DNA of 48,311 bases from Rhodospirillales bacterium (GCA_947466085.1 CANIEC010000016.1:1-48311); one strand, 5' to 3'. Positions 27,096-35,746 are shown, counted from the first letter of the stretch. The notes: generated by a model from the sequence alone, not told the origin. Numbers and translations: made by a program.

Positions 27096-28542
27096 GGGCG
27101 GTGAGGCGACCGGAGGCGCGAGATCGGCCATAGGCAAAGTAGATGACCAGGCCGATCGCGATCCAGAGGAGCAGTCGCGCCCAGGTCACCGGCGCCAGGC
27201 CGATCATCAGACCAAGGCACGACAGGATGCCGAGCATCGGGACCAGGGGCACGGCCGGCACCCGGAACGGCCGGGCGGCATGCGGCTCCAGACGACGAAG
27301 TTGCACCACAGACGCGCAGACCATCAGGAACGAGAACAGCGTGCCGACGCCGACCAGCTCGCTCAGTGTCTCGATCGGGGCCACGGCGGCGATTGCGGCC
27401 ACGATCACGCCGATCAGGATCTGGCTCAGCCAGGGCGTCTTCAGCTTCGGGTGCACGCGGCTGAACAGAGACGGCATCAGCCCGTCATGCGCCATGGTCG
27501 CGAAAATCCGGCCCTGACCATAGAGCAGCACGAGGATCCCCGTCGTGATCCCGATCATCGCGCCGAGCTGGATCAGCGCGGCGAACCAGCCGATGCCCAT
27601 ACGATCGACCGCCAGCCCGACCGGTGCTGCCACGTTCAGTTCAGGGTACGGCACGACGCCGACGAGCACGCCCGCCACCAGGATATACAGGATCGTTGAG
27701 ATCGCGAGCGCACCCAGGATTCCGATCGGCATGTCACGCTGCGGCCGCCTTGCTTCCTGCGCGCAGTTAGAGACGGCGTCGAAGCCGATATAGGTGAAGA
27801 ACACGACCGAGGCGCCGTGCAGGACACCGCTCCAGCCAAAGGTCCCGAAGGTACCGGTATTCGGTGGCACGAACGGCTGCCAGTTCACGACCGAGACGTG
27901 GCCGATCCCGAAGCCGATGAAGGCAAGGATCACGATCAGCTTGAGCGCGACCATGAAATTGTTGAGGCGCGCCGACTCGCGGGTACCCCGCACCAGCAGG
28001 GCCGTCAGAAGCGCCACGATCGCCGCGGCCGGCAGATTGGCGATCGCGGTGGCCGTCGTGCCGTCGGCGAGCTGGACCGCCTGGCCGGTCGAGCTCGCCA
28101 GCTGGGGTGGGATGGCGAGACCGATGGAGGCCAGCGTGCCGTTGAAGTAGCCCGCCCATCCGACCGCCACCGCGGCCGCACCGATCGAATATTCGAGAAT
28201 GAGGTTCCAGCCGACCAGCCAAGCTGCAAGCTGGCCGAGGCTCGCATAGGTGTAGGTGTAGGTGCTGCCCGATACAGGCATCAGCGCCGCAAGCTCGGCA
28301 TAGCAGAGCGCCACGAAGACGCAGGCGATGCCGGCCAGCACGAAGGACACGACCACGGCGGGCCCGGCATAGAGGGCGGCCGCCGTGCCGGTCAGGACGA
28401 AGATGCCGGCGCCGATGATCGCGCCGATGCCCATGAAGACGATGCTGACGGGGCCCAGGACTTTGGGCAGGGGCGTGGCATGGGCCGCCGTCGCCAGGAT
28501 ATCGGAAAGTAGCTTGCGCGACGCCGCGCCCTTGATCTTCAT
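27067..28542 (-). CDS. APC-family amino acid permease
   Basis: Integral membrane protein of 491 residues with about 12 hydrophobic segments. The opening GIGAIIGAGIFVLTGTAAA and LAGIACVFVALCYAELAALMPVSGSTYTY (landmarks GAGIFV and CYAELA) are the APC signature; the length and order resemble the YfnA/cationic amino acid transporter group. It should import an amino acid with protons. It converges on the decarboxylase with a 29-base overlap, so the two are not cotranscribed though they could share a physiological theme. Confidence 0.93.
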   Translation of the reverse strand: MKIKGAASRKLLSDILATAAHATPLPKVLGPVSIVFMGIGAIIGAGIFVLTGTAAALYAGPAVVVSFVLAGIACVFVALCYAELAALMPVSGSTYTYTYASLGQLAAWLVGWNLILEYSIGAAAVAVGWAGYFNGTLASIGLAIPPQLASSTGQAVQLADGTTATAIANLPAAAIVALLTALLVRGTRESARLNNFMVALKLIVILAFIGFGIGHVSVVNWQPFVPPNTGTFGTFGWSGVLHGASVVFFTYIGFDAVSNCAQEARRPQRDMPIGILGALAISTILYILVAGVLVGVVPYPELNVAAPVGLAVDRMGIGWFAALIQLGAMIGITTGILVLLYGQGRIFATMAHDGLMPSLFSRVHPKLKTPWLSQILIGVIVAAIAAVAPIETLSELVGVGTLFSFLMVCASVVQLRRLEPHAARPFRVPAVPLVPMLGILSCLGLMIGLAPVTWARLLLWIAIGLVIYFAYGRSRASGRLTALKAGSDASA

Positions 28543-28551
28543 TCGGCTCCC

Positions 28552-28579
28552 CCGCCCCCTCTTAGCAAGACCGGGGCGG
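28552..28579. promoter_or_regulatory. Inverted repeat in the divergent gap before the small secreted protein gene
   Basis: CCGCCCC (28552-28558) pairs with GGGGCGG (28573-28579) across a 14-base spacer. It sits between the permease start and TATATAAA, 8 bases before the next ATG. It could be an operator or simply GC-rich background. Confidence 0.25.
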
Positions 28580-28597
28580 CCTCCCTATATAAACAGC

Positions 28598-28972
28598 ATG
28601 CGCCCACCCCTGCTCACCTTCGTCTTCGTGATGGCCCTGGTCGCCGCGGCGGACACGGCCTTCGGGCAACTCGTGCCGGGATCGATCGGCAATGGCGGTC
28701 GCATGCCCGACACCATGTCGCCGGGCGCCTTGCCGCCGCCTCCCGTCGCGCCGCCCGCGCCGGTCATGGCGCCGCCGGCGCCCCAGCCAAACACCTATTC
28801 GATCACCCGCGACCGGCTCGAGAGCCAGGGCTACCGGGTCCAGCGGCTGGAAGAGAAGAACGATGGTTCTTGGCGGGCCAACGTGACGCGCGATCCCGTG
28901 CCGACCCGGCCGCAGGGCGTGCCGAAGCGGGTCACCATCCATCCGAACGGGCAGATCATCGAGGAATACTAG
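28598..28972 (+). CDS. Small secreted proline-rich protein with PepSY-like C-terminus
   Basis: 124 residues from the ATG at 28598. Signal peptide MRPPLLTFVFVMALVAAADT then a Pro/Ala linker (PPPPVAPPAPVMAPPAPQP, residues 46-64), then YSITRDRLESQGYRVQRLEE with DGSWRANVTRD and a final VTIHPNGQIIEEY. The ending has the rhythm of short PepSY-type periplasmic modules (helix, then strands ending in a Gly-turn). Function unknown; periplasmic location is likely. Confidence 0.7.
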   Translation: MRPPLLTFVFVMALVAAADTAFGQLVPGSIGNGGRMPDTMSPGALPPPPVAPPAPVMAPPAPQPNTYSITRDRLESQGYRVQRLEEKNDGSWRANVTRDPVPTRPQGVPKRVTIHPNGQIIEEY

Positions 28973-29004
28973 TCCGCGTCCCGCCCCGGCAGTTTTCCAG
29001 GCCG

Positions 29005-29280
29005 ATGTCGGATCGGGCTGGCATTGCCCTTCCCTTCGACCTGCTGCTCGGCCGCAAGACCTGCGAAATCTTCGCGGCTCACTGCCTGTTCGTCGGCGAG
29101 GGCGATCCCTTCGGCAGGACCTTCAACCAGGTGACCAAGTACGTCGCAGCCGAGATCGCCAGGCTGAAGCAGGGAGATGGGCCAATGCTGCTGACCCAGG
29201 GCAACAGCGGGCTTCAGCACACCCGCTCGCGCACGACCTGATCGACGAGTTCCGCCTGCTCACCCGCCCGCTGGTCCTCG
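29005..29280 (+). pseudogene. Decayed dihydrofolate reductase / RibD C-terminal family gene
   Basis: The frame from ATG 29005 reads FDLLLGRKTCEIFAAH, GDPFGRTFNQVTKYVA and then jumps to EIARLKQGDGPMLLTQGNS, which in intact family members are separated by about 20 residues, so an internal piece is gone. It then runs into TGA at 29239. The next expected block, LAHDLIDEFRLLTRPLVLGR, is readable in another frame (about 29222-29280), showing a frameshift. After that homology ends. Intact relatives are about 190-210 residues. The N-terminal beta-strand block is also missing, so both ends are lost. The rest of the gap to 29329 shows nothing convincing. Confidence 0.8.
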
Positions 29281-29329
29281 GACGACGAGCTGGCTCGGCG
29301 CAAGCAGATGAAGCGGCAGAACTGAGAGG

Positions 29330-30298
29330 CTAGTTCCCCGTCTTGATGTTCGCGTCCCTGATGACTTTCGCCCATTTGGGGATGTCGGCGGCGATGGCGG
29401 CCGCTGTCTCCTCCGGCGTGCTGCCCACGAGGTCGAGGCCCATGGCGCTGAATTTCTTCTCCATCTCCTTATCGGCAAGCACCTTCAGCGACTCCGCCCG
29501 GACCTTGTCCACGATCGGCCTGGGCAGGTTGGCCGGCCCGAGAAGCGCGAACCACGACGTTGCCTCGAAGCCCGGAAAGCCCTGCTCCGCGAGTGTCGGC
29601 AAGTCCGGTGCACTCGGCGTGCGCTTCAGCGAGGTGACCGCGATGCCGCGCACGCGACCGTCTCGCACCAGCGGCATCGCCGCGCCGGCATTCTGGATGC
29701 CGACCTGGACGACGCCGCTCATGAGGTCGGCCATGTTGGCACCGCGATACGGGATGTGTTCCATCTTGATGCCGGCCAGGAAGCAGAACAGCTCGCCCGC
29801 GATGTGCTGCGGCGTGCCGACACCCGGTGTGCCGTAGGACAGCTTGCCGGGATTGGCCTTGGCGTAGGCAATAAGCTCCGGGATCGATTTAACCGGCAGG
29901 TCGTTGTTCACCATGAACAGCGACGGCATGGCCAGGGAGGTCGAAATCGGGGTGAGGTCCTTCAGCGGATCGAACGGCAGGGCCTGCATCGACGGCAGGA
30001 TCGTGATGGCGGCGTTGCCCGACCACATCAGCGTGTATCCATCAGGGGCGGCCTTGGCGACCCGATCGACGCCGATCGCGCCCGAATTTCCGGCAACGTT
30101 CTCGACGATCACGGGTTGACCCCAGGCCTCGGAGAACTTCTGTGCGAACATTCTTGCTGTGACATCCGTCGAACTGCCGGCCGTGAAGCCGACGACAATC
30201 TTCACCGGCTTGTCCGGCCAGTTGGCTTGGGCGAAGGCCGGCTGCGCGAAGGCCAGGGCAATCAGGCACGCCACGGCGGTCCGGATACTGAAAAACAT
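29330..30298 (-). CDS. TctC/Bug-family periplasmic solute-binding protein
   Basis: 322 residues with a signal peptide ending AQPAFAQ. Mature protein has WPDKPVKIVVGFTAGSSTDV, RVAKAAPDGYTLMW and GQPVIVENVAGNSGAIGVD, the standard Bug/TctC pattern of tripartite tricarboxylate transporters, whose ligands are carboxylates. No TctA or TctB membrane gene is in the window, so it is an orphan like most of these proteins in soil bacteria. The XRE gene lies divergently across 207 bases. Confidence 0.95.
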   Translation of the reverse strand: MFFSIRTAVACLIALAFAQPAFAQANWPDKPVKIVVGFTAGSSTDVTARMFAQKFSEAWGQPVIVENVAGNSGAIGVDRVAKAAPDGYTLMWSGNAAITILPSMQALPFDPLKDLTPISTSLAMPSLFMVNNDLPVKSIPELIAYAKANPGKLSYGTPGVGTPQHIAGELFCFLAGIKMEHIPYRGANMADLMSGVVQVGIQNAGAAMPLVRDGRVRGIAVTSLKRTPSAPDLPTLAEQGFPGFEATSWFALLGPANLPRPIVDKVRAESLKVLADKEMEKKFSAMGLDLVGSTPEETAAAIAADIPKWAKVIRDANIKTGN

Positions 30299-30425
30299 CG
30301 TGAAATCCTCCCGGGAGCGGTCTTTGCCGCCTGCCCCCGGAGGTTATGGACGTTGCTTCCCATCCGCAACCGCCGCCGCTCTTGAGGTGCGAATCTGCGA
30401 CTTATTGCGCCTCGACTGTAGATAC

Positions 30426-30438
30426 ATTGCGGTGCAAT
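30426..30438. promoter_or_regulatory. Candidate operator upstream of the XRE regulator
   Basis: ATTGC-GGT-GCAAT is a perfect 5+3+5 inverted repeat 67 bases before the XRE start, in the divergent gap with the TctC-type gene. Its placement suits a dimeric regulator, possibly the XRE protein itself. Unproven. Confidence 0.35.
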
Positions 30439-30505
30439 ACCCTACAAATCGAAAGGTGGCTGTGAGCGGCGGGTGCGACAGCTATATATTGTATCGGAGG
30501 ACTAA

Positions 30506-30907
30506 TTGGCTCTTTCTCATCCCGTAGACACTCACGTCGGAAGCCGGCTGCGGCAGCGGCGCGCCCTCCTCGGCATGAGCCAGACGGACCTTGGAAAGGC
30601 CGTGGGGCTTACCTTCCAGCAGGTCCAGAAATACGAGCGCGGCTTCAACCGCATCAGCTCGAGCCGCCTGTTCGAGTTCTCCAAGGTCCTCGACGTTCCC
30701 GTGGCCCACTTCTTCGAAGGCATGGACACCGCAACCACAGGTGCCAAGCGCAAGCCCGGCCGTCCCAAGGCTGCCGAAAAGTCCGCCGACGCCAATCTCA
30801 ATACCAAGCGCGAGACGCTCGAACTGGTCCGCGCCTACTACAAGATCCGCAGCAAGAGCCTCCGTGCGAAGACGCTCGACCTGATCGAGGCCCTCGCCCG
30901 CGATTGA
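30506..30907 (+). CDS. XRE-family (Cro/CI HTH) transcriptional regulator
   Basis: 133 residues. The helix-turn-helix (about 12-66) reads VGSRLRQRRALLGMSQTDLG, then LTFQQVQKYERGFNRISSSR, a canonical HTH_3. The C-terminal half is basic (AKRKPGRPKAAEK) followed by a helical tail, without a sensor domain. The start is TTG at 30506, fixed by GGAGG five bases upstream (30496-30500). The type is common in alphaproteobacteria. Target unknown; it is followed 75 bases later by the MliC-like lipoprotein. Confidence 0.93.
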   Translation: MALSHPVDTHVGSRLRQRRALLGMSQTDLGKAVGLTFQQVQKYERGFNRISSSRLFEFSKVLDVPVAHFFEGMDTATTGAKRKPGRPKAAEKSADANLNTKRETLELVRAYYKIRSKSLRAKTLDLIEALARD

Positions 30908-30982
30908 GAGCGCGGGGAAACGTTGATCATCCGGCCGCGTTGAGAGAACTTCATCCGCTCAATCCGGCCCGGTGTATCGATC

Positions 30983-31372
30983 ATGCCTCGTCTACTGGCT
31001 TTGGCCTCCGCGCTCCTGCTCGCGCCCGCGATTACCGCCTGCAATGACGGGCCGCCCCTGAAGGCCCCGTCTCCCGACGCCCCCCTGTCGACGGCTCGGT
31101 ATGTGTGCCAGCAGAACAAGACCATCGCGGCCGACTTCTACGACGGCAAGTCGAGTGTCGGCCCCGACGGGCGGCCCATTCCTGGCGGCCGGGTCGTCGT
31201 GCAGCTGAGCGATGGGCGCAAGTTCAGCCTGCCACAGACCCTCTCGGGCTCGGGAATCCGCTATGCCGATTCGAGCGGCACCTTTGTCTTCTGGAGTAAG
31301 GGCGATACCGCCTTCGTCGAGGAAGGCTCCAGCCAGACGGTGACCTACCGCGACTGCGTGCAGAGGCGTTGA
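30983..31372 (+). CDS. MliC-like lipoprotein (putative C-type lysozyme inhibitor)
   Basis: 129 residues with a signal peptide and probable lipobox (AITAC, Cys20). The mature core shows the MliC pattern: YVCQQNKTIAADFYDG, VVVQLSDGRKFSLPQTLSGS, GIRYADSSGTFVFWSKGDTA and a closing YRDC that would form a disulfide with YVC. MliC proteins sit in the envelope and block C-type lysozyme, in which the S-G-x-x-Y and K/F-W-x-K-G positions matter. Assignment by pattern only. Confidence 0.8.
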   Translation: MPRLLALASALLLAPAITACNDGPPLKAPSPDAPLSTARYVCQQNKTIAADFYDGKSSVGPDGRPIPGGRVVVQLSDGRKFSLPQTLSGSGIRYADSSGTFVFWSKGDTAFVEEGSSQTVTYRDCVQRR

Positions 31373-31382
31373 GGCTCCGACG

Positions 31383-32048
31383 TCAGCGGCGGCCGGCCAG
31401 CGCGCGATTCTCCAGGCGGCTCAGCAATCGAACGAGCGGCCAGAGCAGCAGGAAATAGATTACCGCCGCCATCACGATCGGCGTCGGATTGTAGGTGATG
31501 CTCTGCGCCTGCCGTGCCTCGTAGAGCAGCTCGGGCACGGCGACGACCGAGCCCAGCGACGTGAGCTTGACCACTTCCAGCGTGTTGGAGAGCAGATCGG
31601 GCATCACGTTGCGCACGGCCTGGGGCAGCACGACGTAGCGCATCGCCTGCATCCGGGTGAGACCGGTGGAGCGCGCCGCCTCGACCTGGCCCACCGGCAC
31701 CGAGTCGATGCCCGCGCGGAAGATCTCGCCGTAATAGGAGCCGGTATTGAGGAAGAAGGCGATCGCCACGCAGGCGAATCCGCCCAGTTCGAGGCCGGCG
31801 AACGGAAGGCCCGCGAACAGCAGAACCAGCAGCACGAGCGGCGGGAAAGCGCGGAAGAAGTCGACCCAGGCCATCAGCGGCCAGCGCACCAGCGGGTTCT
31901 TGATCGAGGCGAGCAGCGCCAGGATCAGGCCGCCGAGCAGACCGAGCGGCACCACGATCAGCGACAGCAGGATCGTGTTCCACAGGCCCGTCAGCACGAT
32001 GGGCCAGGCCGCCTTCATGATCTCGATGTTGAAGAAGGCCTCGATCAT
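31383..32048 (-). CDS. Polar amino acid ABC importer, permease subunit 2
   Basis: 221 residues from the ATG at 32048, which overlaps the stop of the other permease by four bases; the frame remains open upstream without homology. HisM/GlnP-type permease with VLTGLWNTILLSLIVVPLGL at the start and the EAA loop EAARSTGLTRMQAMRYVVLPQA (landmark EAARSTGL). About five helices. It heterodimerises with the permease encoded just before it. Last gene of the binding protein-ATPase-permease-permease operon. Confidence 0.94.
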   Translation of the reverse strand: MIEAFFNIEIMKAAWPIVLTGLWNTILLSLIVVPLGLLGGLILALLASIKNPLVRWPLMAWVDFFRAFPPLVLLVLLFAGLPFAGLELGGFACVAIAFFLNTGSYYGEIFRAGIDSVPVGQVEAARSTGLTRMQAMRYVVLPQAVRNVMPDLLSNTLEVVKLTSLGSVVAVPELLYEARQAQSITYNPTPIVMAAVIYFLLLWPLVRLLSRLENRALAGRR

Positions 32049-32725
32049 CGCTTCCACGCGAACTTGGTCTCGATCCAGCGCGCGGCAACAACCACGGGGA
32101 GGAACAGGACGATGTAGGCCGCCGCGCCCATCATCAGCGGCGAGGGATTGTACGAGTTGGACATCGCCGAACTCGCCTGTCCGAGGATCTCGGTCACGGC
32201 CACGACGGTGCCGAGCGCCGTTCCCTTGGTGATGGCGATGGTGCGGTTGGTCAGCGGCGGGATGGTCAGCCGGAAAGCCTGCGGCAACACGACGTTGAAC
32301 AGGGTCTGGCCGAAGGAGAGGCCGGTCGAGCGCGAAGCCTCCCACTGGCCCTTCGGGATCGAGGTGATGCCGGCCCAGAAGATCTCCTCGGAGAAGGCCA
32401 TCAGCACGAAGGCGAGCGACAGCCAGGTCGAGACAAAGCCCGACGGGGCCGGCCCGGCATAGGGCAGGCCGAAGTACATCAGGACGATGATGACCAGCGG
32501 CGGCAGCGAGCGGAACAGGTCGACGACGAAGATGATCAGCCAGTTGAGCGGCCGGATCGCCAGGCTGCGCAGCAGCGCCAGTGCGAGGCCCGCTCCCAGG
32601 CCGGTGACGACGATCAGCAGCGCGAGTTCAATGGTCACCACCATGCCGGACAGGATGTCCGGCAGGTACTTCCACATCACCTTCGCATTGAAGAAGGTCT
32701 CGACGAACTTGTCCCAGCCGCTCAT
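32045..32725 (-). CDS. Polar amino acid ABC importer, permease subunit 1
   Basis: 226-residue membrane subunit of the same importer. It has ILSGMVVTIELALLIVVTGL and the EAA loop WEASRSTGLSFGQTLFNVVL. Starts 12 bases after the ATPase stop. The two permeases differ clearly in sequence, so the channel is a heterodimer as in the glutamate/aspartate systems. Confidence 0.94.
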   Translation of the reverse strand: MSGWDKFVETFFNAKVMWKYLPDILSGMVVTIELALLIVVTGLGAGLALALLRSLAIRPLNWLIIFVVDLFRSLPPLVIIVLMYFGLPYAGPAPSGFVSTWLSLAFVLMAFSEEIFWAGITSIPKGQWEASRSTGLSFGQTLFNVVLPQAFRLTIPPLTNRTIAITKGTALGTVVAVTEILGQASSAMSNSYNPSPLMMGAAAYIVLFLPVVVAARWIETKFAWKR

Positions 32726-32737
32726 GCCCCGCGGCCC

Positions 32738-33481
32738 TCAGTGCCGCTGGATCTGGCCGATGAAGGCACGCGTGCGTTCGTGGGTCGGATTCTCGAAGAT
32801 CGCCGCGGGCGGGCCCTGCTCCACGATCAGGCCGTCATCCATGAACACGACCCGGTCGGCCGCGTTGCGCGCGAAACCCATCTCGTGGCTGACCACGATC
32901 ATGGTCATGCCGCTCTCGCGAAGGCCGCGCATCACCTCGAGCACCGACCCGACGAGTTCGGGGTCGAGCGCGCTGGTCGGCTCGTCGAACAGCATCACCC
33001 GCGGCTCCAGGGCGATCGAGCGCGCGATGGCCACCCGCTGCTGCTGGCCGCCGGAAAGCTGGCCCGGCGTGTGCTCGGCGCGGTCGGCAAGTCCCACACG
33101 CTCCAGCGCCACCCGGCCCAGCGCCTCGGCCTCGGCGCGGCCCTTGCCGGCCACTTTGCGCAGCGCCAGCGTCACGTTCCCCAGCGCCGTCATGTGCGGA
33201 TAGAGATTGAACGACTGGAAGACCATACCGATGCGGCGGCGGGCATGGTTGATGTCGGTCTTCGCGTCGAGCATGTCGATGCCGTCGACCACGATCGAGC
33301 CGGAGGACGGCTCCTCCAGCCGGTTGAGGCAGCGCAGCAGGGTCGACTTGCCCGAGCCTGACGGTCCGATAATGAATACCAGCTCGCGCTCGTCCACCTT
33401 CAGATCGACACCCTTCAGGACGTGAAGGGTGCCGAAATGCTTGTGGATGGCGCGCGCATCGACGATGTGATTCGTTGCCAT
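32738..33481 (-). CDS. Polar amino acid ABC importer, ATP-binding protein (GlnQ type)
   Basis: 247 residues. Walker A GPSGSGKST near residue 39, signature LSGGQQQRVAIARSI, Walker B VMLFDEPTSALDPE and VVSHEMGFARNAADRVVFMD are the amino-acid importer pattern. Powers the two permeases downstream. The gap before it holds an eight-base-pair hairpin. Confidence 0.96.
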   Translation of the reverse strand: MATNHIVDARAIHKHFGTLHVLKGVDLKVDERELVFIIGPSGSGKSTLLRCLNRLEEPSSGSIVVDGIDMLDAKTDINHARRRIGMVFQSFNLYPHMTALGNVTLALRKVAGKGRAEAEALGRVALERVGLADRAEHTPGQLSGGQQQRVAIARSIALEPRVMLFDEPTSALDPELVGSVLEVMRGLRESGMTMIVVSHEMGFARNAADRVVFMDDGLIVEQGPPAAIFENPTHERTRAFIGQIQRH

Positions 33482-33491
33482 GAGCCTATTC

Positions 33492-33514
33492 CGTCGCCTC
33501 GAACGAAGGCGACG
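33492..33514. terminator. Hairpin between binding-protein gene and ATPase gene
   Basis: CGTCGCCT (33492-33499) pairs perfectly with AGGCGACG (33507-33514) over a seven-base loop. It lies just after the binding-protein stop on the minus strand and before the ATPase. No T-run follows, so it is more likely a 3'-end stabiliser or partial attenuator that keeps binding-protein mRNA in excess than a full terminator. Confidence 0.5.
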
Positions 33515-33520
33515 ATAACG

Positions 33521-34369
33521 TCAGTTACACTTCAGCTCATGCGGCGTCGGATCGTAGCCCGGCATGCCCGGGACGCCGTAGCCCGGCGTGACCACGACGG
33601 ACAGATCGTCGGCGGCCGGCTTCTTGTTGAACCACTTCTCGTAGAACTTCGCCATCGTGCCGTCCTTCTTCATGCAGTCGAGCGCATCCTGCAACTCGGC
33701 ACGAAGCTCCGGCTTGTCCTTCGGGACGGGCGCGGCCCAGTGGGCGCGCGTTTCCGCGAGCTCGAGGTCGGCGATGAACTGCGGGTTCTTGGACGCGGCA
33801 TAGACGATGGTCGTGTTGCCGCCGAGCGTGGCGTAGGCGCGGCCGGAGAGCACGGCCTGCGTCGCGTCGGGCTGCGTGTCGTAGACCTGCACGGTGAAGC
33901 CGTGCTCCTCGCCCATCTTCTTGGCGAGCGTCTCGTAGGGCGTACCCTTGTTGACCGCCACGGCCTTGCCCTTCAAGTCGGCCCAGCTCTTGATCGGCGC
34001 GCTGCCCTTCTTGATGCCGAACTGGAACGCGGTCCACAGATAGCCCGCGGTGAACAGCATGTTCTCGGCGCGCTCCTTGGTCACCGTCGTCGGCGCCGCG
34101 ATGAAGTCGTAGCGGCCCGACTGCATGCCCGGAATCAGGGTCGAGAAGCTCACGGCATCGATCGTGATGTCACGCTTCATGCGCTTGGCGACTTCGGTGA
34201 AGACGTCGATCTGGAAGCCCTCGACGCCGCCGCCCAACTTCGGCATGGCGTGCGGCGCAAACGTGCCATCGACACCCGTACGCAGGGGCGGCTTCTTGTC
34301 CTGGGCAAGCGCGGGACTCGCGCACATCAGGACCGCGACGGCCAGCGCGGCAAAGCGACGATGCATCAT
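33521..34369 (-). CDS. Polar amino acid ABC importer, periplasmic binding protein
   Basis: 282 residues from the ATG at 34369, with GGGAAGGGA upstream; an ATG at 34390 would add seven polar residues. Signal peptide MMHRRFAALAVAVLMCASPA then LAQDKK. SBP_bac_3 domain: LRTGVDGTFAPHAMPKLGGG, GFQIDVFTEVAKRMKRDI, and SFSTLIPGMQSGRYDF. Ligand could be an amino acid or, given the neighbours, an N-carbamoyl amino acid or hydantoin. First gene of its operon and divergent from the racemase. Confidence 0.94.
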   Translation of the reverse strand: MMHRRFAALAVAVLMCASPALAQDKKPPLRTGVDGTFAPHAMPKLGGGVEGFQIDVFTEVAKRMKRDITIDAVSFSTLIPGMQSGRYDFIAAPTTVTKERAENMLFTAGYLWTAFQFGIKKGSAPIKSWADLKGKAVAVNKGTPYETLAKKMGEEHGFTVQVYDTQPDATQAVLSGRAYATLGGNTTIVYAASKNPQFIADLELAETRAHWAAPVPKDKPELRAELQDALDCMKKDGTMAKFYEKWFNKKPAADDLSVVVTPGYGVPGMPGYDPTPHELKCN

Positions 34370-34458
34370 TTTCGTTGGTTCCCTTCCCATGAAATCCCCA
34401 AGTCGCGACGTTAGATCAGGCGTTGTCGAATAGCAATTTTGGGGCCATCTTGCGGCCC

Positions 34459-35121
34459 ATGTCCGACCGCATCCTCGTGATAAATCCCAACTCCACCGAA
34501 GCCGTCACCCGCGGCATCGACGCCGCCATGGACCCTCTGCGCATGCAGGGCGGCCCGGCCATCGAATGCGTCACGCTGACGGATGGTCCGCCCGGCATCG
34601 AGAACCAGGGCCATGTCGAACAGGTCGTTCCCCTGATCGGCGCCATGGTGAAGCAGCGCGACAACGACTGCTCGGCCTTCGTCATCGCCTGCTATTCCGA
34701 TCCCGGCCTGCATGCCGCGCGCGAACTCACGACCAAGCCGGTGCTTGGCATCGCCGAGTGCGGCATCCTGACCGCGCTCACGCTCGGCCAGCGCTTCGGT
34801 GTGATCTCGATCCTGAAGAAGTCGATCCCCCGCCATCTGCGCTATGTCGGCCAGATGGGCCTCAACGACCGCATGGCCGGCGATCGCGCCATCGGCCTCG
34901 GCGTCGTCGAACTCGCCGACGAGGCACGCACCTTCAGCCGCATGGCCGAAGTCGCCGCCGAACTGCGCGACGAGGACGGCGCCGACGTACTGGTGATGGG
35001 CTGTGCCGGCATGGCGCGCTACCGCGACCGGCTGCAGCGTCATGTCGGCCTGCCCGTCGTCGAGCCCAGCCAGGCCGCCGTCGCGATGGCGATCGGCCGC
35101 TCCCGGCTGAACTGGGCCTGA
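34459..35121 (+). CDS. Asp/Glu/hydantoin racemase family protein
   Basis: 220-residue cofactor-independent racemase. The two catalytic cysteines of hydantoin racemase are Cys78 (VIACYSDPG) and Cys182 (VMGCAGMA), almost the same numbers as in characterised HyuE proteins, and the start ILVINPNSTEAVTRGID is typical. It would interconvert D- and L-5-substituted hydantoins, feeding the D-specific hydantoinase nearby. The only plus-strand gene here among minus-strand neighbours; it is divergent from the importer binding protein and convergent with the flavin-reductase-like gene. Confidence 0.9.
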   Translation: MSDRILVINPNSTEAVTRGIDAAMDPLRMQGGPAIECVTLTDGPPGIENQGHVEQVVPLIGAMVKQRDNDCSAFVIACYSDPGLHAARELTTKPVLGIAECGILTALTLGQRFGVISILKKSIPRHLRYVGQMGLNDRMAGDRAIGLGVVELADEARTFSRMAEVAAELRDEDGADVLVMGCAGMARYRDRLQRHVGLPVVEPSQAAVAMAIGRSRLNWA

Positions 35122-35122
35122 C

Positions 35123-35746
35123 CTATTCGGCGGCGGCCTTCACGACCGGCGCCGCCGGGAAATCCATGCGGTCGTTGGTGCGGCAGTAACGGTCGGCGAA
35201 CATGCGTCCGACCGGATGATACTTGTCCATGTGGACGCGCTTGGCCTTGTCGTCCCACAGTTCATCGCGGATGTGGAAGCGCAGTCCCTCACCGATCACG
35301 AGCTGACGGTCGTCCTTCACGTTGATGACCTGCCAGGTCTTGCACTCCATTGACCACGGAGCATCGGCAAGACGCGGTGTCTTGATATCCACCGAAGGTG
35401 CGAGCTTCAGGCCGAGATAGTCGGGCTCGCCGACGTTGGGCGGAAAGTCGCCGCTCGATTCGTGCATCTTGAGCGCCAGCGGTTCGTCCGTGAGATTGAT
35501 CACGAACTCGCCGGTCCGCTGAATGTTCGTCCAGGTGTCCTTGAGGCGCCCGTCCGGCCGCTTGTTGATGGCGAACATGCAGAGCGGCGGGTCTTCGGCG
35601 AACACGTTGAAGAAGCTGAACGGCGCCGCGTTGACGACGCCGGTCGGGCCCATGGTCGTCACCCAGGCGATCGGCCGCGGCAGCACGAAAGCAGTGAGAA
35701 CCTTGTAGCGCTCGTGCGGCGTCAGGTCGTTGGAAGCGTATTGCAT
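35123..35746 (-). CDS. Flavin reductase-like (FMN-binding split barrel) protein
   Basis: 207 residues with the split-barrel pattern: RPIAWVTTMGPTGVVNAAPF near residue 24, FFNVFAEDPPLCMFAINKRP, KDTWTNIQRTGEFVINLTDE. Such proteins bind FMN and reduce flavin or act as small oxidoreductases; a partner monooxygenase is not in the window. Begins the downstream part of the minus-strand cluster, 10 bases after the carbamoylase stop, so it belongs to that transcript. Confidence 0.93.
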   Translation of the reverse strand: MQYASNDLTPHERYKVLTAFVLPRPIAWVTTMGPTGVVNAAPFSFFNVFAEDPPLCMFAINKRPDGRLKDTWTNIQRTGEFVINLTDEPLALKMHESSGDFPPNVGEPDYLGLKLAPSVDIKTPRLADAPWSMECKTWQVINVKDDRQLVIGEGLRFHIRDELWDDKAKRVHMDKYHPVGRMFADRYCRTNDRMDFPAAPVVKAAAE

